A DNA stretch of 9,005 nucleotides from Spirochaetota bacterium (GTDB taxonomy: Bacteria > Spirochaetota > UBA4802 > UBA5368): positions 1 through 9,005 of the forward strand of contig JAGODA010000121.1 in NCBI GenBank assembly GCA_017998475.1, given 5' to 3'. Every line of letters begins with the position of its first letter. Position 1 is the stretch's first letter. The position numbers and the translations under genes were made by a program. This document shows, one piece after another, positions 6,430-9,005 of this stretch. The notes below the pieces were generated by a model, which had not been told where the DNA came from, made no database searches, and was given only the letters and a program-made list of their open reading frames with translations.

Positions 6430-7824
6430 TCAGTCTCCGAAGATTTTTTGCGGATTGAGGATGCCGCGCGGATCGAACGCGGCCTTGATCCTTTTAAGAA
6501 GAGCGACCTGTTCCTCTCCGAGCGCGAGATCGAGATAGTCCCTGCGCGTGTACCCGATGCCGTGCTCGCCGGTGATGGTTCCGCCGTGCGCGAGCGCTAT
6601 CGCGTAGATGTTTTTTTTCAGCGCGGGAAGCATGCGGTCCCATTCCGGGCGGTCCATGGCGCCTCTGAGCACGTCGATGTGGACATTACCGTCGCCGGCG
6701 TGCCCGAACATCACGGACCGAAGGCCCAGCCCGTTGAGGTATTCCTTTACCTTCTTTAAAAAAGAGGGGATCTCCGAGCGCGGCACCACGGTGTCCTCGG
6801 CGAGAAAGACCGGGCTCTCGGCGGTGATCGCCTCGCGGATGGCGCGGCGCGCTTTCCAAATGCGCTCGCTCTGGGCGCGGCTCTCGGCCGCGATGATACG
6901 CTCGCCGGGCACGCTCACGCAGTCGGCCAGCCCGGCCATCTGGTCGCGAACCGCCTCCGCGGAGACGCCGTCGAGCTGGACGAGCAGGTGAGCCCGCGCG
7001 TCCGGGAAGGCGATGTCCTCCCCCAGATACCGCGCCGTGAGGCGTATGGCGTCCTCCTCCATGAATTCGAGCGCGGCCGGCGAAATCTTCCGCGAGATGA
7101 TCGCGTACACGTCGTCCACCGCCGCCTCGAGCGTGTCGTAGGGAATGAGAAGGTCCATCGTTATGGGAGGCGCCGGGATGAGGCGCAGAAGGATTTTCGT
7201 GATGACGGCCAGTGTTCCCTCGGAGCCCGTGATGAGACCGCACAGGTTGAAGCCGGTGGCGTTCTTTACGAACTTGCCGCCGGTGGTGATGATTGTTCCG
7301 TCGGGCAGTACGAACTCGAGTCCGAGGATGTAATCCTTCGTGGTGCCGTACTTCACCGCTCGCGGACCGCCCGCTCCCTCGGCGACGTTTCCTCCGATGG
7401 AACAGGAGTCAAGGCTCGCCGGGTCGGGAGGGTACATAAGGCCCAGCTCGCGCGCGGCCCGCTGGAGCTCGCCCGTGATCACGCCCGGCTCGACGAGCGC
7501 CGTCATATTGCGTTCGTCGATCTCGAGTATCCTGTTCATCCGCTCGAGCGAAAGCACCACACCGCCGGAGACCGGCACGGCCCCTCCGGTCACCCCCGTG
7601 CCCGCGCCCCTGGGGGTGACGGGCACGCCGAGTTCGTTGCATATCGCAAGCACCTGGCCGGCCTCGGCGGCCGAGGATACGCGCGCCACGATGTCCGGGG
7701 CGTGCTCGAGGTCGGAGGTCTCGTCGCGCGCGTAGCGGTCGATGAGGTCGCTCGCCGCGATTACGTTAGGGGCGCCTATCGCCCGCTCGAGGCGCGTGCG
7801 CAATGTTTCGTAGTGCGCGTTCAT
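6430..7824 (-). CDS. glcD: FAD-linked 2-hydroxyacid dehydrogenase, GlcD family
   Basis: Cytoplasmic or membrane-associated flavoprotein that oxidises a 2-hydroxyacid such as glycolate or D-lactate. The N-terminal FAD-binding PCMH domain includes PRGAGTGVTGGAVPVSGG (71-88), YPPDPAS (131-137) and the GGNVAEGAGGPRAVKYGTTKD-type segment (144-164). The C-terminal oxidase domain includes GHAGDGNVH (374-382), TITGEHGIGY (416-425) and FDPRGILNPQKIF (450-462). The ATG at 7824 gives 464 residues, normal for the family. An ATG at 7905 would add 27 residues unlike the family and lacks a Shine-Dalgarno, but the one at 7824 is also weak. No iron-sulphur subunit (GlcF) or GlcE is adjacent, so the electron acceptor is unknown. 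Glycolate, D-lactate and 2-hydroxyglutarate activities cannot be separated from sequence alone. Confidence 0.9.
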   Translation of the reverse strand: MNAHYETLRTRLERAIGAPNVIAASDLIDRYARDETSDLEHAPDIVARVSSAAEAGQVLAICNELGVPVTPRGAGTGVTGGAVPVSGGVVLSLERMNRILEIDERNMTALVEPGVITGELQRAARELGLMYPPDPASLDSCSIGGNVAEGAGGPRAVKYGTTKDYILGLEFVLPDGTIITTGGKFVKNATGFNLCGLITGSEGTLAVITKILLRLIPAPPITMDLLIPYDTLEAAVDDVYAIISRKISPAALEFMEEDAIRLTARYLGEDIAFPDARAHLLVQLDGVSAEAVRDQMAGLADCVSVPGERIIAAESRAQSERIWKARRAIREAITAESPVFLAEDTVVPRSEIPSFLKKVKEYLNGLGLRSVMFGHAGDGNVHIDVLRGAMDRPEWDRMLPALKKNIYAIALAHGGTITGEHGIGYTRRDYLDLALGEEQVALLKRIKAAFDPRGILNPQKIFGD

Positions 7825-7856
7825 GATAGAACCGTCGTTACCGGGTATGCGCCACA

Positions 7857-7886
7857 ACCATACCCGATATGGCACATCTTTTCCAA
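7857..7886 (-). promoter_or_regulatory. Possible promoter of the glcD-receiver-mtnP group
   Basis: On the - strand TTGGAA (7886-7881) and TATGGT (7862-7857) are 18 bases apart. A start near 7850 would leave about 25 bases before the ATG at 7824, which agrees with the shorter glcD start. The rest of the divergent gap (7887-8023) shows nothing else convincing. The match is weak. Confidence 0.25.
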
Positions 7887-8023
7887 TAACTATTTTTGTC
7901 GCCATATCATAAAAATGGCTTTACTGGATGTTCGCGACGGTATAGGCTACTTCGACGGTCCGAAGGGCCGCCACGCCGCGACCGCGACGCAGAGAACCTC
8001 TCGCAAGAAATTTGAAGGTGACC

Positions 8024-8482
8024 ATGCTGAGGAAAAGAGATATTCTGACAAACCGTTTCGTAGAGCTCATCGAGGGCAACCACCAGGAGATAACCGAGCT
8101 GTTCATGAACGATCTTCTCCGCAATCCCGACACCTTCGCCTACCGGAACCTCGACCGCCAGATGGTCTACGAATCCGCGAACTCCATCTACCGCGACATC
8201 TCGAAGTGGATCGTGAAGGATTTTCCGAAGGAGGAAATCGCCCAGACGTTCCGCCAGCTGGGGCGCGAGCGGCACAAGCAGGGAATACCTTTCTCGCAGG
8301 TGCACAGGGCGCTGGTGCTGCTCAAGCGCCACCTGTGGGTGTTCGTGCTGAAAAAGATCGAGGAGGACCTCCACGTGTACGTCCAGGCGCTCGATCTGAA
8401 CAACAGGGTGGTGCTCTACTTCGACCGGGCGTCGTTCTTCATGCTTCAGGGTTATGAGGAGATGCTCAAAAAACGGTGGTAG
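8024..8482 (+). CDS. RsbRD N-terminal-domain-like helical protein
   Basis: A 152-residue soluble, mostly alpha-helical protein with no signal peptide or membrane segment. The pattern QTFRQLGRERHKQGIPFSQVHRALVLLKRHLW at about 82-113 resembles the RsbT co-antagonist RsbRD N-terminal domain (PF14361), a globin-like sensory or signalling module found in stressosome proteins and fused to kinases or STAS domains. Here it stands alone: no STAS, kinase or GGDEF domain follows. The ATG at 8024 is chosen because AAGG at 8015-8018 lies 5 bases upstream; a TTG at 8012 is less likely. Diverges from glcD and ends about 410 bases before the 16S gene, with no clear terminator between. Family placement is from pattern memory; a stand-alone sensory role is inference. 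Confidence 0.6.
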   Translation: MLRKRDILTNRFVELIEGNHQEITELFMNDLLRNPDTFAYRNLDRQMVYESANSIYRDISKWIVKDFPKEEIAQTFRQLGRERHKQGIPFSQVHRALVLLKRHLWVFVLKKIEEDLHVYVQALDLNNRVVLYFDRASFFMLQGYEEMLKKRW

Positions 8483-8553
8483 GTGATGCACGCCCATTGG
8501 TTGGATTTGGTTGTAAGGCATTGGAGGGGGGGCATCGCCGGGAATGAATACTA

Positions 8554-8576
8554 AATTTTTCATGAAAAGAAAAATT
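8554..8576 (+). promoter_or_regulatory. AT-rich inverted repeat, possible UP element
   Basis: AATTTTTC at 8554-8561 and GAAAAATT at 8569-8576 are an 8-bp inverted repeat ending 14 bases before the first -35 hexamer. A- and T-tracts in this position fit an UP element bound by the RNA polymerase alpha subunit, common at rRNA promoters. It could also be a protein-binding operator. Confidence 0.4.
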
Positions 8577-8590
8577 ATGGCAAAATTCTC

Positions 8591-8619
8591 TTGACGAAAA
8601 ACACGATACTATTTATAGG
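8591..8619 (+). promoter_or_regulatory. rRNA promoter P1
   Basis: TTGACG (8591-8596), 17-base spacer, TATAGG (8614-8619). Good sigma-70-type match with an AT-rich upstream stretch; the transcript would begin near 8626, about 270 bases before 16S. Confidence 0.65.
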
Positions 8620-8646
8620 TTCATCACGCTTTGCGGCGAGTGCAGG

Positions 8647-8659
8647 TGTTCTTTAAAAA
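8647..8659 (+). promoter_or_regulatory. boxA-like antitermination element 1
   Basis: TGTTCTTTAAAAA closely resembles the E. coli rrn boxA (TGCTCTTTAACAA), the NusB-S10 loading site on nascent rRNA. It lies between the two promoters and so is present only in transcripts from the first. Confidence 0.45.
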
Positions 8660-8701
8660 GTCTAAAATTCTTCAAAGTCGACCGAAAAGTTACAAAAAAG
8701 C

Positions 8702-8730
8702 TTGACGGCTAAATGGCCTATGGCTATCTT
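8702..8730 (+). promoter_or_regulatory. rRNA promoter P2
   Basis: TTGACG (8702-8707), 17-base spacer, TATCTT (8725-8730). It has the same -35 hexamer and spacer length as the promoter at 8591, supporting a tandem arrangement. A small inverted repeat, CTTGT/ACAAG (8728-8732/8737-8741), overlaps the -10 and likely start. Confidence 0.65.
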
Positions 8731-8770
8731 GTAATCACAAGCGGCTTAACGAATCCTTTTTAAAACATCG

Positions 8771-8801
8771 ATTCCCAGAAAGCTGGGGATTTTTTATCCC
8801 C
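8771..8801 (+). terminator. Terminator-like hairpin with overlapping competitor in rRNA leader
   Basis: ATTCCCAG (8771-8778) pairs with CTGGGGAT (8783-8790; one G-U pair, 4-base loop), followed by six T (8790-8795): an intrinsic terminator shape. The same GGGGAT (8785-8790) can instead pair with ATCCCC (8796-8801) around a T5 loop. The two hairpins exclude each other. Both promoters lie upstream, so this would attenuate rRNA synthesis unless overcome by antitermination. The pairing is seen; the attenuation is inferred. Confidence 0.5.
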
Positions 8802-8807
8802 TGACGC

Positions 8808-8824
8808 TGGTTCTTTGAAAACTG
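8808..8824 (+). promoter_or_regulatory. boxA-like antitermination element 2
   Basis: GGTTCTTTGAAAACTG (8809-8824) matches the CTTTGAAAACTG wording found in many bacterial pre-16S leaders at the boxA position. It follows the terminator-like hairpin directly and is present in transcripts from both promoters. Confidence 0.55.
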
Positions 8825-8836
8825 AGTAGTAGTGGT

Positions 8837-8855
8837 ACGTGAAATGGTTTCACGT
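8837..8855 (+). other. Pre-16S leader hairpin
   Basis: ACGTGAAA (8837-8844) and TTTCACGT (8848-8855) form a perfect 8-bp stem with a TGG loop, about 40 bases before the 16S 5' end. It probably folds in the leader near boxA (a boxB/boxC-like position) or takes part in precursor processing. Confidence 0.5.
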
Positions 8856-8896
8856 CAATTTCCAATTAAGAAACGAATTAACTCTCAATACGTTCT

Positions 8897-9005
<109 letters not shown>

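Larger units (their letters stand above)
8483..8896 (+). other. rRNA operon promoter and leader region, no genes
   Basis: This 414-base stretch holds no credible coding sequence. From 8551 it becomes strongly AT-rich, unlike the GC-rich genes to its left. It contains two promoters, two boxA-like elements, a terminator-like hairpin and a processing-type hairpin, each listed separately. The first 70 bases (8483-8552) show nothing recognisable and no terminator for the preceding gene. Confidence 0.75.

Noticed and set aside
6988..8457. Long + strand open frame across the glcD region and into the RsbRD-like gene
   Set aside because: Antisense to a clear glcD, arginine- and histidine-rich with no motif, and out of frame with the 8024 gene; a typical GC-rich shadow.
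7907..8563. 218-residue - strand open frame opposite the RsbRD-like gene
   Set aside because: The + strand frame has a good Shine-Dalgarno and a recognisable helical pattern; the - frame has Leu/His/Glu-rich shadow composition and no ribosome binding site.

Overview
The window probably comes from a spirochaete or a close relative (moderate confidence). The right edge enters a 16S rRNA gene whose 5' end has the GGCGGCGCGTCTTAAACATGCAAGTC wording typical of Spirochaetota. Protein-coding DNA is GC-rich, while the rRNA leader is AT-rich. Nothing in the sequence identifies a species.

Left half, + strand (1-5001): a compact TonB-dependent outer-membrane uptake module. After a hairpin-rich leader (1-212) come a small secreted protein (213-536), a strong intercistronic hairpin (594-642), exbB (678), exbD (1439), tonB (1842), a second small secreted protein (2408), and a TonB-dependent receptor (2846-4966) closed by an intrinsic terminator (4971-5001). 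ExbB and ExbD would harvest proton-motive force at the inner membrane. TonB would carry it across the periplasm to the receptor, which opens to admit an unidentified scarce ligand. The two small proteins are clearly paralogous. Both have a signal peptide, a shared FDPHPGVGxDxFCKSL block and a C-terminal RAPP. The codon pattern of the shared block shows that both are genuinely coding. They bracket exbB-exbD-tonB and are the most promising undescribed element here.

Middle, - strand (7824 down to 5057): glcD (FAD-linked 2-hydroxyacid dehydrogenase), a single-domain CheY-like receiver, and mtnP (methylthioadenosine phosphorylase). They are closely spaced and probably cotranscribed. The group converges on the receptor gene, and the gap between them holds two strong hairpins.

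Right end, + strand: a 152-residue, all-helical protein resembling the N-terminal domain of RsbR/RsbRD stressosome-type regulators (8024-8482). It is followed by about 410 bases of rRNA leader with two TTGACG-N17-TATnnn promoters, two boxA-like elements, a terminator-like hairpin that overlaps a competing hairpin, a processing-type hairpin, and the first ~109 bases of 16S rRNA.
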